From positions 442,708 through 506,707 of the forward strand of contig NMRA01000084.1 in the NCBI GenBank assembly GCA_002633005.1: a DNA stretch of 64,000 nt, in the 5' to 3' direction. A program made the position numbers and the translations under genes. The notes under the pieces were generated by a model. That model was not told the DNA's origin. It worked only from the letters and a program-made list of their open reading frames with translations, and searched no databases. Shown piece by piece: positions 12,101 through 23,973 of this stretch. Position 1 is the stretch's first letter. Each line of letters begins with the position of its first letter. This DNA comes from Phoronis australis (taxonomy: Eukaryota; Phoronida; Phoronidae).

Positions 12101-14871
12101 TTAGTTCTGAGGCATCGGCAGACAGTGAGCGAAGTTACCATTATTGCACAGAGTGTTTTTTCTGAATAAAAAATACCATGGTTAAGAAATTTCGTTGTTC
12201 GTGCTCAGCTCTGGCCTAAGACAGACGCAACGGAAGGATTAGACACTTTTATGTTGTTTCCATTAAAAAAAGTGAAATAGAATGTGTTCGGTAAGTGGTA
12301 AATCCAAGTTGAAACATCAAAAGTCATTTTACGCGTGGCTTCGTGGTTTACATGTACATCAAACCAAGTAGTGTTATTACAGTTCGTGTACTGAAAGACA
12401 CCGCGTGATTTCGAGTGTCAGAAAAAACTCCCAGCCAATTGCGCTGCAGTTTGTTGCACGTGCAGGTGTGCCATCAGACCCCACGACTTTTTCCAGGTTC
12501 GGAGAGCATCAACTCGGTTGTATTTGAAACTTGTTCCTATACAGGTCGTTGTAGTTCAACCCCTGAAACTTGTTGTCACTAACATGTTGGTAATCAGTCG
12601 ATAATAACGGGATGGCCTCTCTTCCTCGTTAAGTATATAACTTTTAATCAAAGTTCAATCAAGCACAACCAAGCTTTCTAACAAAGCATGATCGAACTGA
12701 TTGATTATCGTATATCTGAGAATAGCGAATAAAATGGATTGCATACAACGTGACGGTCATACCACTAAAGACGTCAAACAGCACCCACAAGAACAGCCGA
12801 AAGCCTCGAAGGCACGTTCAAACCCTCCAAGCCTCGACCCATAATGTTCCCCTAACGGTTGACTTCACATGGCACTTTTTGAACTATTTCGCGACAAAGT
12901 TTTTTCCGAATAATTTGTCTTTGAGAGGAACCTGTTCCCCAACAAAAGTCCAAACGAGCACCTCGACAAGGGCAACCCCACATGTATGCGTGTGCGTATG
13001 CGTGTACCCGTGTGCATACGTGTGTATGCATGCGTGTATGTGTGTATAAATGTGTGTAGATTAACTTTCAACACAATAGAAAAACTTCGAACTGAATTTT
13101 TGTAGACTCCGCTAAACGTGGACAAACTTCTTATTATCATCCTTTTGGCAGTTTTTTTTCGAACTTTTGTCGGAATAAAATGTCGTATGTTGAAGATTTG
13201 TTGGAATTTAATGTTACGTTATTTCGTCAAGTCGATAATAGCTTATTGATGAATAGACTTCTACAGTATCTTGTCATGATTTCAACAACATGCATGGACC
13301 CACAGCTGTATACATGTAGATTGAAACAAAACTGAAACGGGTTTCACTCAGTCGTAGTTTTGTAGACGAAAACTTACTCTATGAGCTGTCGACCTTACCT
13401 ACTTGTGTATGTATTTTAATATGGTGACGTAGTTGCTGTGCACAAGGCCACTGGGACATTGTATAACGACACCGTAATGGAAGTTGACACATCCACCCAA
13501 ACATGGCTGTATAAGTCACTTTGAAAACAAGAGCAGCAAACTTTGAATGTAAGACTAATTATGCAAAAATGAGTACAAGTTCTTCCACTCATAGAAGTTC
13601 CTCGAAACCGCTACGTCTCCATCCTTAGCGGCAAAATCCCAGCCCTTGGCAGTGCCAAATGGTTCTCCGCAATAAAAGGCTTTTGCAACCGTAATTAAGA
13701 TTTCTCGTCAGTAATGGTAACTCATGATTGTTCTTCTTTTCCGGCGTAAGCTCTACCTATGTACTTCAATTTCACAATCTGTTTATTCTGTAAAGAATGA
13801 CTAGATATTGACTGAAATCTTAATTTCACTGGCTGGTGGGAATCATATTCTGATAAGGAAAGACGTATGTTGGCAAAGAATACTACGGTCTGCATGCGCG
13901 CTCGAATTTTTCAGAATGTGGACCTTTTACAAAGAAAAAAAACGGGGTACGTTCAGAGCTATGAATTGTGCATTCACCGAATTCCCGCCTTTTTAGTGGA
14001 TTTTCGTCGGGCTTTTTGTTTCTCTGAGGCGGATCTTTTGCCCACTTCCCCAAATGCGGGGGCACCCCCCGGATGCGCGCATGATCTGTCCTTCCATAAA
14101 TGTTGATTTCAAAACTTTTCTATTGAGGAAAACAGTAATGTAATGGGAGTTTTAAACTGGAAATCAAATTTTGATTTTGGTTCATTGTGTCTTGTTTTCC
14201 CATCATTACTGCAGTTGTTCAATTTTGATTTTTCAGAAAAACGTGTATTGACCTTGGTTATGTTTGTTAATGTGATGTACCACACCGTGTTTTATGTAAA
14301 ACATTACCGCTTTCCCTATTCATTCTGTAATACGATGTAATGTTAAGATTTCAAGCCGCGATGATGTCAGGGAATGCGGTCCTGTAGAAAGTGGTGGTGG
14401 TGATGAAGATACATGTAGATACAATTTAAAAGGTTCAATAGCACTTAAATATGCATAAGAAAGCATTTAATGGGACCCGAGAAAACCCATGGTTGACCAC
14501 TACACCCTGGTGGATTATTTCAGTATGTGGTACTCACTGTTGGTTTGCTGAGGCATCATCCACGCGTAGATGGCTTGCGAGCACGCAGGTTTAACTTCTG
14601 GCTTCGTCAAAGATGGTGGTGATATTGGAGTAACTGGTGCCGAGCAGGTCATCGGGTAATAAGCGGATGGTGGGTGTAAGCCCATCGGTGGCTGTTGATA
14701 CGTAGCGTATGCCGTGTAATTTCCGTAGTAAGTGGATAAATCTCCATTTGGGTATGAAGAGTAGTCGCCATTGCGTGGCGTTGTTGCTACATGGGAGTTC
14801 CAACGGTAATCTGCTGGAGTGGCGAATTTCAGGTTACGATCGGATGGCGTCTCTACAGAGTAGCAACTCAT
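2979..14871 (-). CDS. Hox7: Medial-group Hox transcription factor, most likely Hox7 (three exons)
   Basis: Join of exons 14871-14538, 5305-5160 and 3179-2979 gives 681 coding bases, 226 aa plus stop. Exon 1 begins MSCYS, a variant of the Hox N-terminal MSSYF motif, and ends with hexapeptide IYAWM (residues 101-105), the PBC/Exd cofactor contact. The homeodomain spans residues 117-176, with R5, Q6, the [17 protein letters not shown] core and recognition helix [14 protein letters not shown] (I47, Q50, N51, R53), followed by a 50-aa tail. Both introns are GT-AG: donor GTGAGT and acceptor TTTCAG in phase 1, then donor GTAGAG and acceptor TTTCAG in phase 0. The family binds TAAT-core DNA in the nucleus and patterns the body axis. 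Hox8 and Hox9/10 follow upstream on the same strand, which supports the Hox7 call. The homeodomain alone could also fit Hox6 or another Antp-class medial gene. That it is a Hox gene is near certain; the paralogue number is less so. Confidence 0.85.
3180..5159 (-). other. Hox7 intron 2, inside the homeobox (2.0 kb)
   Basis: This phase-0 intron lies between homeodomain residues Q44 and V45. It contains an imperfect ATC/GAT triplet-rich tract at 3655-3765. That tract creates an open frame encoding an acidic Asp-run peptide, which I regard as low-complexity rather than a gene. The rest shows no recognisable feature. Confidence 0.8.
3655..3765. repeat. Imperfect ATC/GAT triplet tract
   Basis: A run of CATCAT, CGTCGTCATC and similar triplets sits inside Hox7 intron 2. 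On the minus strand it reads as Asp-rich codons, producing a spurious acidic ORF at 3478-3795. Confidence 0.7.
5160..5305 (-). CDS. Hox7: Hox7 exon 2 (homeodomain residues 1-44)
   Basis: This exon has 146 bases and completes a split Ser codon (A|GT) from exon 1. It encodes the linker GTEK and homeodomain positions 1-44, ending LGLTERQ. The acceptor is CTCTTTCAG with AG at 5307-5306; the donor CAG|GTAGAG has GT at 5159-5158. Without splicing the frame leaves the homeodomain at once (ERRHGL), so the intron must be removed to make recognition helix 3. Confidence 0.9.
10729..10740. other. Assembly gap (12 N)
   Basis: Twelve undetermined bases lie within Hox7 intron 1. The true gap length is unknown, so intron length is approximate. 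Confidence 0.99.
11180..11265. repeat. GT-rich microsatellite
   Basis: Interrupted TG repeats (TGTGTGTGTATGTGTGCGTG and similar) in Hox7 intron 1. Confidence 0.85.
12980..13062. repeat. GT-rich microsatellite
   Basis: Interrupted TGTGCGTATGCGTG-type repeat in Hox7 intron 1, similar in style to the one at 11180. Confidence 0.8.
14538..14871 (-). CDS. Hox7: Hox7 exon 1 (N-terminus and hexapeptide)
   Basis: This exon has 334 bases (111 codons plus one base). The ATG at 14869-14871 has A at -3. The protein is rich in Tyr, Pro and Ser, as Hox N-termini usually are, and ends with [11 protein letters not shown]. The donor reads A|GTGAGT with GT at 14537-14536. Read-through would meet a stop eight codons later, which supports splicing here. 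No spliced leader or 5' UTR exon can be seen. Confidence 0.87.
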
Positions 14872-15761
14872 ATTGCGAATGATGATCTGTCAGCAGCTCC
14901 TGTGACCAACGACTGTGTGGTCCCAGCTCAAACTTTGTCGAGAACACGAAGTTGGAAGGCTGTCGATTTTTACATTAGAGAAGTCACCGCCTGACTGTCC
15001 AATCACAAAGTTAGCTGATGTGTTGTGTCAAATGATAATGGCATCATACCTGACTAAAAATAAACATTGCTCTGTGTATGAATTTTTAATATGTGTGTTG
15101 ATTGATCACACTGTACGGGGCTGCGGTTTACATGGCTTATTAAGTCTATTTAAATTGCAATATACACTGTATGTGGGTATACTACTTTGTTGAATTTGTT
15201 GGAAGAAAGTCAAGGTGCTGGAACTTTGAAATTTGATAAGATTTAAAATGACCACTGCCTTAGCTACATGACTACCTGATGGTGTTCATAACTATGCCAA
15301 ATTCAATAGAATTCACGCAATCACGTGTAGTGTATAATCCTCTTTTACACAGCAGTGTATCGGAAACAATTCTATATAATGGATGATCACGTCATAGACC
15401 AACTTCATTAAAATCTAATTACATTGCCAAGGATATTGGTTTCCTAAAACCACTTCAAATGAGAAGAATTTCATTTATTCGATCCATTATAGAGTGTCGT
15501 TCATTGGAGCTCCCGTCATGGTTTTGTCGTTGTGAGTGGTACGCGGGGTCGTGTGGCTACAGGAAACTATTTGTTTCTCTGCGTAATTTAAGTTTTTGTA
15601 GGACTGATACTGGTACAAGCATGCATATTACTAATTATCTAAGTATACCTTAGTTATTGCGGAACAGTTAATGCAACCTATCTACTCGTCTACAGTAACA
15701 GGGACAAAACGTTTTGGTTGAAGTTATTCTATAATGGATTGTGAATGCACACATTGATCGT

Positions 15762-15811
15762 GGTGTTTTTTTGTTTTTTTTTGTTTATTTTTTTTTTATT
15801 TTTTTTTGATT
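15762..15811. repeat. T-rich homopolymer tract
   Basis: Runs of seven to eleven T broken by single G or A, with no adjacent coding sequence. Confidence 0.8.
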
Positions 15812-16164
15812 TGCGGTGGCTTCTGCTGATCGAAGTGTCAGAAGACCTACTGGGTGGTGGAAATGAAATATAAACGAGAGTGTGCAGTTTGCCTCGTTGG
15901 GACACAAGTTTTTCCGACTGACATGTTAGTTGATACTGCATATTTACAGTTAGGTTTTTAAAAAAGTGCGTGTATATATCCAAACACGTTTTCTTGTCCC
16001 AAATGAAAGCTCAGTTGAAGTCTGATTTTCAGGGCGAATTTTATAAATAACTATTTGCTTGGAGTATAGCTGAGGTTTGACGGCAGGTAAGCAAAGAAAC
16101 GGCACTTGGGGTAATGGAGATTTTCAGCTTATTCATTTGGTACGGGCCAATGTACGGATGGTTA

Positions 16165-17285
16165 CAGCCGGGGCCGTAGGAAGCGGGAGAGGGGGGCGGG
16201 GAGCCGTGCCCCCAAAAACACTTGCAGAGTTACACCATGGCAACTGACATAGGCTTAGGACCGGGGACAGCCGAGAAAAGAAAGACTACGAATACGGATA
16301 AGAGAGAAAATTCAAACGAACATTTTGACAACTCAGTATCAGTGCATGGTTTACCCTTTGAGGGCCCTGGCCAGGACATTGTTGTAAGGGTCTCCGTTTT
16401 TGCTGCATACATGTAGGGCGTCTAAACACACTTGAAAACGTGCACTATATCATTCATACATGTATTTTGAAAAATCGAGAAAATTCGTAAAGCGAATCTT
16501 TTGCTGAACACAATAACTCACTTGATTTTTAAATTCAATAAGACAGTTTTGCAAGTGCATAAAAATGCAAAATTTTCCAGAGGACCTTCTCTAGGAAATG
16601 ATAACAAAGACAACTGCTGCTCTGTATTTTCTTTCTCTAGATTGTGTATCACTTGAGAAAATTGATGGCCTGGCAGATAACATCAATTGCTGCGCATTTC
16701 CTGACTTTTGAAAATATAGATCTTTTCATATTTAGGGATCCAGCTCCTGAAGAATACCATTGATGACATTCAAGTGGCAACCCTTTTCGTGTTTTCATTG
16801 GTAAATTCCTAAAGAGCCGCTCACGAATAGAGGGCCCAATGCTGGAATCAAATATCTCTATTTTCCTGTTTTTGTGAAATCGTACAACCGGCTTTCACGC
16901 TGAGGAAAGTCACTGACTTCTTGCAAGCTCACTCGACAATGGAAAGAACTGTCGCTCTTTCCAAGCTTAATGATGTGTAGCCTTTCTTCTTAGGTGTCCC
17001 ATTTGGTCGGGATCCCCTCTTAGTTGGGCGGTTCGGGAATCCCTATATACATGTAAATCCGACACTGGCAAATATTCACGAGGGGAAGTTGAGATTCCAA
17101 ATTCATAAAAAAAAAACAAAACAACCGTGCACAGCTCAGCAATATCAAAACATTCGACCCAAAAAAATAAAAATGTGAAAAATATAATAGGATTGACCAC
17201 CATCAAATTGTTGGAATTTCGAAGAACGTGAGGATCATTACTTGTGAATTACACAGGCTACTTCCGATGGTTAGTTACAAACATG
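16165..17285 (+). mobile_element. 1.1-kb dispersed repeat, copy 1
   Basis: This stretch aligns along its length, in the same orientation, with 28711-29780. Shared landmarks include GTAGGAAGCGGG or ATAGGAAGCGGG at the start, ACGGATAAGAGA, CAGTGCATGGTTTAC, GGCTTTCA near the middle, GGTGTCCCATTT, and CCGATGGTTAGTTA at the end. No intact ORF or clear terminal repeat is seen. It is probably a non-autonomous mobile element of unknown class. Confidence 0.7.
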
Positions 17286-17618
17286 TTATATTTTCTCATA
17301 GTATCACGAGAATTGTATTCCTTTTGAAAGTCGTTACTAGGGAGTATTTGTAATTCACAGATGTCGAAAGGACCGCAGGCTACAATTTGTGATGACCGTG
17401 TACATGTCGAACGGGAGTACTCAAAATACTCGCAATAATAAACAAATATTTCAGCGGTTTTTTGGAGTTCAAGTTAATCTCGTGAACCGTTATAGGTACC
17501 TCGGGAATGATCAAAAATACACCTTAACATGAATGCTCCATCTCCCATGTTCCCCGGGTCACCCGTCAATAATCTGCGATCATGCCTGCGGAAATTGGTT
17601 ATGACATTCCGTTTTGAT

Positions 17619-18330
17619 AAACAAATTCGTTGGTTTCTGATTTACATGTTTGTGTATCTACGAAAACCGACAACTTAATATATGATTTTTGGCTATTAGA
17701 GGCTAATATTTTAAAAAATGACGATGTTTCAGTGAATTTAGTTGAAACCTGAATATGAAAAAATCTATAATCGGATCCCCTATCTAAAATAACTTTCAAA
17801 GACATTGATGAAATTTGGACAATTCCTAAAAACTACTCACATTTCAAATGACAAAATATGCATTGTTTTTTGACTTCGTTACAAGATTTGTCGTTTAAAC
17901 TTACTAACAGGGGATCATAAAGGAATTAAGTCATTAAATCAAAGGTAAACGTATTATTCATGGATTCGATTGTTGGTTTCTGAATTACATGTTTATGTAT
18001 CTACGAAAATAAGCTGATTGGCTGATGATTTTTTACAATTAGAAGCTAATCTTGTAAGAAATGACATTGCTTCAACGAACTTAGTTGCAAGCAAGCATTG
18101 GGAAAATTCGATCTATCATCAGATCCCAAATAAAAAAGTACACTAAACGATTTTATTTGTATATCTGAAAGAAGTCTCAAAGATATCAATGAATGTCAGA
18201 CAGCTCTACAAAGTGTCCTAAAATTTTCTCACAATTCAAATGACAATAAACTGTTCATTGACTTAGGAAATAAATTAGTGGGTTTAATTTCACAAACCGT
18301 AAATCGAATAAGTTTAAGTACTTAAATAAA
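17619..18330. repeat. Tandem duplication, about 343-bp period, two copies
   Basis: TTGGTTTCTGATTTACATG at 17630 is matched by TTGGTTTCTGAATTACATG at 17973. Later landmarks (CTATTAGAGGCTAAT / CAATTAGAAGCTAAT; TTCAAATGACAA in both) keep the same order. The copies are strongly diverged. Confidence 0.65.
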
Positions 18331-18888
18331 TAAAATTAAGCTTATTGCTCGTCAACTGTGAAAGGTTCTCTTTGTACTTCCTTGATGTTAGTTTCCAATA
18401 GTATTGCGCAATGAATTTTCTTCAAAACTGAATCATTTGGTTTCCATACCTGTGCATACTACACACGGAGCACGTCATGACTGACGCACCCACGATAAAA
18501 ATAAGGTGCATCTATACAGTGGGCCTGCGCAGAATCTACGAGTAAGTGATCCACGGTAGCTGAATTTGAACACCAGGCGTTGAAGCATGTACATTTTGGG
18601 ACACTCTCTGAATTATTTCCCCCAGCCACAACAAAGTGGACAACCGGCTGTGTTTCCATCAAGGGATTTCGAAACGGCCACAAAGGCACTGATACCTGGC
18701 ATCTCCGGACCTCACCTTTCCAAAAAAATCCCTTCAAAGAATGGCGATGATAAGATGAAGTTTTCCCGAAACTTCATCATAATCAAACGAATCTTGACCT
18801 TAGAGCCAGCGCAGAGGAATAGGTACGGTACGAGCTAAGCTGCCTGTTTCAAGTGAATCATAGCTGTGCTAAGCAGAGACTGACCCTA

Positions 18889-19045
18889 TAGTCCAGTCAT
18901 TCTACGGATAACCCGGAAAAATTGCAACAGAAGGTTTTATTGCATAAATCAAATCCTTTCACATCCCTTATTGGGAAAAAAGTCTACCGGAATCGGAGTG
19001 GCGGAAGTTGGTTTTTCAAGATGGCGGACATAATGGCCGCCAGAT
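18889..19045 (+). repeat. Left terminal inverted repeat of the 5.1-kb transposon
   Basis: Pairs in inverted orientation with 23815-23973. The first 16 bases are identical at both ends. Confidence 0.8.
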
Positions 19046-19800
19046 TGTCTGACGCTCACTATAACTCAAGAGTGGATTGTGATAGAGTAAAAATTCAAAA
19101 AGGTTTACCTATGTTTTGTGGGTAAAAAAATTCATTGGAAATGGTTTTGCATGGCTGTGGTGACACCGTCCGCCATTTTCCAAGATGGCCGCCAAATCTA
19201 CTTGAGTCGCACAACTTCGCACGAACAGATTAGTGTGTCGTCTTGTTTCAAACGTCGCATCATAGGTTTTCTTGGTCGACTAATTCATTGAGACTCATTG
19301 CATTTGGCACTAATGATTACTTGCACCATTTCTAAGATGGCGGACAAAATGGCCACCAGATTTGAAAATGATCATTATAACGCGAGAGTGGAATGTGGTA
19401 GAGTAAAAATTCAAAAAGGTTTACCTATCTTTTGTGAGTCAAAAAAAATCCAATGGAAAAGTTTTGCATGGCTGTGGTGACACCATCAGCCATTTTCCAA
19501 GATGGCCTCTAAAAGTATTTCGAATCGCCCAACTTCGCACAAACAGATTAGTGCGTCTTGCTTCAAACATTGTATCACAGGTTTTCTGGGTCGACTTATC
19601 CATTTAGACTCATTATGTTTGGCTCTGATTACTTCCACCATTTTCTAAGATGGCCACCAAATAGTTGCATCGTGTAAGAACTTCAGATTCCAGAGACACA
19701 CCATATCCTGCGTTTTTTAGGTCAGCACGTCCATTACAATAATTTTTGTTTGGCTCTTGATGATCAAGACAACCATTTTCAAGATGGTTTATCGAATAAC
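19015..19800. repeat. Subterminal tandem repeat, about 305-bp unit, two and a half copies
   Basis: AAGATGGCGGACATAATGGCC (19019) and AAGATGGCGGACAAAATGGCC (19336) begin successive units. Both units carry AAAATTCAAAAAGGTTTACC, TTTTGCATGGCTGTGGTGAC and a CCATTTTCCAAGATGG inverted partner. A third partial unit runs from about 19635. Related CCATTTT motifs reappear near the right end (23460-23690). Confidence 0.75.
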
Positions 19801-19969
19801 TTATTTGGGTAAAAAACATCAGGTTTGTCTAGACTGAAGTATCATTCTCCTCCTGAAGAAATGTGCTGTATTGACTCTGCAATTAATTTAGTGATCTACT
19901 GTCCACACTGTCTGTGTCACTTCCAGTAAGTTGTAAATGATAGTGAATCTATACACAATCAACCATTAT

Positions 19970-22731
19970 TTACACACTAATTAATCTCTTATCAACTGAG
20001 AATGAATCGCTGCAGCTAAAACCACGGCATTCTCCACATGATGCAATCGAGTACGGCAATCCTAACTTCTTGCAAGTACATCTCTTGGAACTGCAGTTGG
20101 TCTTACATGAGCATCTCACTACTTTCAGCAGGTTCTCTGTTGCTGCTGACTGGTCCGTCGTTGTGGGAATGAATTTCCACCTGCCAGCACCCATCCCCAC
20201 ACAGCTAGTCTAGGTCACTGCCATGGAAACTTGACTGCTCTTGCTCTTGATAATATGTCCCCGGCCGGCAGCATGGAATTTAGCTACCGAAGAAAGTTGG
20301 TGATAATGACTGTATTTGGACTGTGGTTAGTCTGACACCTCATCCACAAATCGCCTGTGTCGCAAGTCATCCAAATTTCCAGAGCCAGTACCGCCATGAA
20401 GCACAGATAAAACTCCTACCAGCTTCAAATATGTCTTGCTTCAGCTGCATGTGTCTATTGAATACTCTTACTAGAGTTTTTGCAGAATTCTCGATCACGC
20501 AGTTTCTTGAATGGGAGAGCCTTTGCTAATACCAAACAGCTGTAATGTTGTGTTGCAACCACCTATTGCATACATAAATGGCAAAACTGCGCAAGTTTCG
20601 GCACCAGACTCTCCTTTTCCTTTGGTACCTCTTGTCAAATTACATGAACATTGGAATTTGTTGTGAAGTATCATGGTAACACAAAAGAACCAACAAGTCT
20701 GTATCGTCTGCAATAAGGGTAGTTGGACCTTGTGCTGTGTTCTCTACAGCTGTTTCTACAATTAAAACATCTGCGTAACATTGAGCTTATACCACTGTGC
20801 AACCAGCATATTTCTTGACAAGAAGTGAATGAATCATTTGTTTTTGCTCTTGGCCAAAAATTTCCTTTTTACTTGATCACCATGTCACCATTGAAGTGAA
20901 CTTCAGTTGAAACCACCCCACCCAGCCTTCGAACATGAGAGACATCTTTAGTTGATGGTCCATCTCAGTAACCATCAAAAACAACACTTAAGGCTGGGTA
21001 ATCCACATAAGCTCTACCAAATGACTGAAACGTCGCACCTCTAGGCCATGGAATACGGTGAAGGAGAGAACCGCTGTCGATTACATGCATCACAGTGTTT
21101 TCTGGAAATTGAAATCCTCGGGTAGTCCCTAACTGGACCCGCAGTGCATCACCTAATATTGATTTATTAGCGACTCTGGGAAGACCAGATGTACCAAAAA
21201 GAGCAGGGGAACGAACACACAGCTCAAACTTCAAAAGGCTTGATGAACTTTCACTATTGTGTTCTGCAGCTGTCAGGATTCGCTGAAATAGCAGTCGTGG
21301 ATCCACTTGTGTAAAATTACTATTAGCAGCATGAACTGATTGACTTGTCATTGCCACAACCTTGTCTTTCTTTCTTAATGTGTAGTCTTTCACACCTGAC
21401 CCCTCCATAGACAAGTGAACCGCCTTCCCCACTTCTCTGGCATTTTTGACACTGAAGCATGTGCCTGCAGTCACACCAGTGGCGATGTTCTGTAATGTTT
21501 CTCTTTAAAATGGGTTACTGTTGTAGAGGAATTCAACAAGGCTGCGGATGTCTTTGTCGTTACGCGACTGTCTTGCGTGGGTATATTCTTTATGCTGCTG
21601 ACTTGTTTCACAACTCAAGTTTGTCACAGTCTGCATGGCATCATTTATACTTGAGCATGCCGGCAGCCATGGTGCACTCTGTGTTTCTCCCATTTTGCAA
21701 CCTCTAGTTAAACCTTCTGTTTTTTTAATACTTTTCATGAGCATTTGTTCAATTGCAAGATCATATCTCATTATGACAAGCCTGCCCAGAATCTGTCACT
21801 TTGTCTTATGGTGTGTTGGCCGTAGACGTCTGGACGGGTGTCTTTCAGTTGCTAGGTCTGCTGCAAGTATATGTATGAAGATTTTGCATAAGAGTTGTGA
21901 CCAGCAGTTGCAAAGTAAGGCAGCATTTCAGAAACTGCTTTTAGGTGAAGTTCCCAACTGACGTTATTTCTGCTTTTAAAAAAGTCGAAGGATGTCAGTC
22001 ATCTTCATATACTGTAACCAAAGACTAATGATTCGACTTTGCAAGCTCAAGTCTGATTTATGTGCTTCCATTTTTTATGGATACCCACAAGACACTCCGA
22101 CGAGCATACATCGTCGCACACAGACGTCATGCCAACAATAATATCATCATACCGCTTCAGACCAGCTCTCAAATCATCATGAAGAATATCATTAGCCATT
22201 GATTCTTCAGTTCTCTGTCACTGCGAATTCTGAAGACCTATACTCTGATTCAGTCGTGTTTGAATATACCAATGGCATTAGGTTGGAAGCCAGAAGTGAA
22301 CTCTCGTAAGGGCATTCCACTATAATCTAAGGCTCAGAATCGGAAGAAAATGGCTGGACACGCCATGCCCCAGAGTATACATCTAGTATGTGATCAGTTG
22401 GGATGTCTGGGATGTCGCGAGAATCAGTCTCTATATTCTGACGAGCCAAAATTTGAGTACAAACATTGAACTGCTCCACCTCTTGGCATGGAATCTGTGT
22501 GTTCTGTGTTCGTGACATTCTGGACTCCTGGAATTTCTGAAGAACCTGAATTTCTTTCTTCATTGGTTTTGGTTTGGCGTTACTTGATCTGTTAATATTT
22601 GGAAGTGGGATGTTGAATGTTCTGGCTTTTATGATAGAATTCAGTGCTGAGTCTAGCAACATATGCCCCCTCACTGCTCTATCCACACTTTTTCCATTTA
22701 TCATAAGGATCACACTGTTTGATGAATGCAC
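19970..22731 (-). pseudogene. Broken transposon protein with CXC cysteine-rich domain
   Basis: Minus-strand blocks in order: 22731-22327 (INGKSVDRAVRGH near its start), 21771-21505 (DLAIEQMLMKS, EGLTRG, SEQHK-like SQQHKE), 21474-20965 (VDPRLLFQRI, LHRIPWPRGAT, VVFDGY then a stop), 20775-20640 (DVLIVETAV and IADDTDLLVLL), 20610-20495 (YAIGGCNTTLQLFGISKG) and 20113-20012 (CXC-type cysteine cluster with eight Cys). From memory, this order matches large uncharacterised proteins repeated in many invertebrate genomes. They combine a nuclease-like DAD...DDTDLL region, a GCDTT motif and a C-terminal CXC domain. DDTD (20697-20708) and GCNTT (20546-20560) are in different frames, and stops separate other blocks, so the gene is dead. 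GCDTT has become GCNTT. Confidence 0.7.
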
Positions 22732-23814
22732 CGTCTCAAGAACTTCTTAAAGCCCTGTGCCTTACATAACATATCCAATACATCACAGAAAGCTCATCTC
22801 AGTATGAAATCTTCCAAGCCTGGCTAAGAACAAGTAACTGCAGATCACTGTCCTTTTGTTTGCTGGCACTAATTTCCTCTCATCAGTTACCTATGTTCAT
22901 AAAAAGCATGCATATTAAACAAATTGTGAGTCCTAAATATTAAAATTTAATTAATAACTTTTTGTTACACAATCCTATTGGCTTTTCATCAAAGTCAGGT
23001 GAAATCAGCATCCAAATTCTCAATACATGCCAGCAGCAGACGAAATAGATGCTTGGGAACAACTAATAATATCTCCAATAGCAGAGAAAAAAGCCACTTC
23101 CTGCCCTATTTTATTAAGGGTTTGTGTAATGAATAAGCCAATAACTCCACCAGAATTTCATATTTTTCTAACAAATATTGTTTTTGATACCTCAAATGAA
23201 TATATTTTTCAGAAAAATAATTGAGTTTGTGAAATTTATTATGAAAATTTAACTAAAGCCTTCTCTGAAAAACACACCAAAATTTTATGTTATATAATCT
23301 AAAATGTGATTAAAATTCCACATTTAGTATCGAAATCTTAAAAACAAATTATAGAAACAATCAACTCATTAACCCTGACTGTAGATTGTAAAATGTTTTT
23401 GTGTAAATGCGTATCGGGTTACAAAGAAAAGTTTGCAGAACGTAAATGCGGTAAATTGGGGTTTGTGAATTGGCAGCCATTTTGGCAGCCATTTTGTCAG
23501 CCATCTTGATTTTTTCTCGCAAACCAGAGACCAATTGTAAGGTCCAGATACTTTAAATTCTCTACCTTACAAAATAATAAAAAAATTGCCATTTTCAGGG
23601 CAAAATATAAAAAGAAATCTTGCAACATGTACCAAATTGCCATTTCGGCCATTTTGTCGGCTATATTGGTCTTATTATACGGAAAATTGGCATCTTTTGA
23701 TTGGTATGCCTATTATAAAAAGTATATAATCAATGGCAAACTTTATTGTTTTATCTTTAGCTGTTACATCAGAGTATTATGCCAGAAAACAGTAAACACC
23801 GGTTTTGTCGGCCA

Positions 23815-23973
23815 TTATTTCTGCCATCTTGAAAAACCGACTTCCGCCACTCCGATTTCGGTAGATTTTTTTCTGACACCAAGGGATGTTTGAAGATACC
23901 ATTTATGCAAAAAAACCTTCTGTTGCAATTTTTTCTAGGTTGGGCCCTCTGGAGCCCTAGAATGACTGGACTA
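23815..23973 (-). repeat. Right terminal inverted repeat of the 5.1-kb transposon
   Basis: Reverse complement of the left end. It includes CTTGAAAAACCGACTTCCGC and AAACCTTCTGTTGCAATTTT and finishes ATGACTGGACTA. Confidence 0.8.

Larger units (their letters stand above)
5306..14537 (-). other. Hox7 intron 1 (9.2 kb)
   Basis: This is a phase-1 GT-AG intron immediately before the homeodomain, the position most Hox genes share. It holds an assembly gap of 12 N at 10729, two GT-rich low-complexity tracts (11180-11265 and 12980-13060) and much unique AT-rich sequence. I see no convincing coding exon or transposon ORF. Its long unique stretches are candidate cis-regulatory DNA, but nothing in the sequence alone proves that. 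Confidence 0.75.
14872..18888. other. Upstream region of Hox7
   Basis: From 14872 to about 15740 there is unique sequence that should include the Hox7 5' UTR and promoter, but no core promoter element is distinct enough to mark. A T-rich run follows at 15762-15811, then the first 1.1-kb repeat (16165-17285) and a 343-bp tandem duplication (17619-18330). 18340-18888 is plain sequence up to the transposon edge. Confidence 0.55.
18889..23973 (-). mobile_element. 5.1-kb DNA transposon with long terminal inverted repeats, degenerate
   Basis: The left end starts TAGTCCAGTCATTCTA (18889) and the right end closes with its reverse complement (to 23973). The inverted match continues with gaps for about 150 bp through ATTGCAACAGAAGGTTTT, ATCGGAGTGGCGGAAGT and TTTTTCAAGATGGC. 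CTA flanks both sides as a possible 3-bp target duplication. The interior carries minus-strand remnants of one long transposon protein (19970-22731). Long inverted ends around a single coding region indicate a cut-and-paste element. I do not assign it to a named superfamily. Confidence 0.8.
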
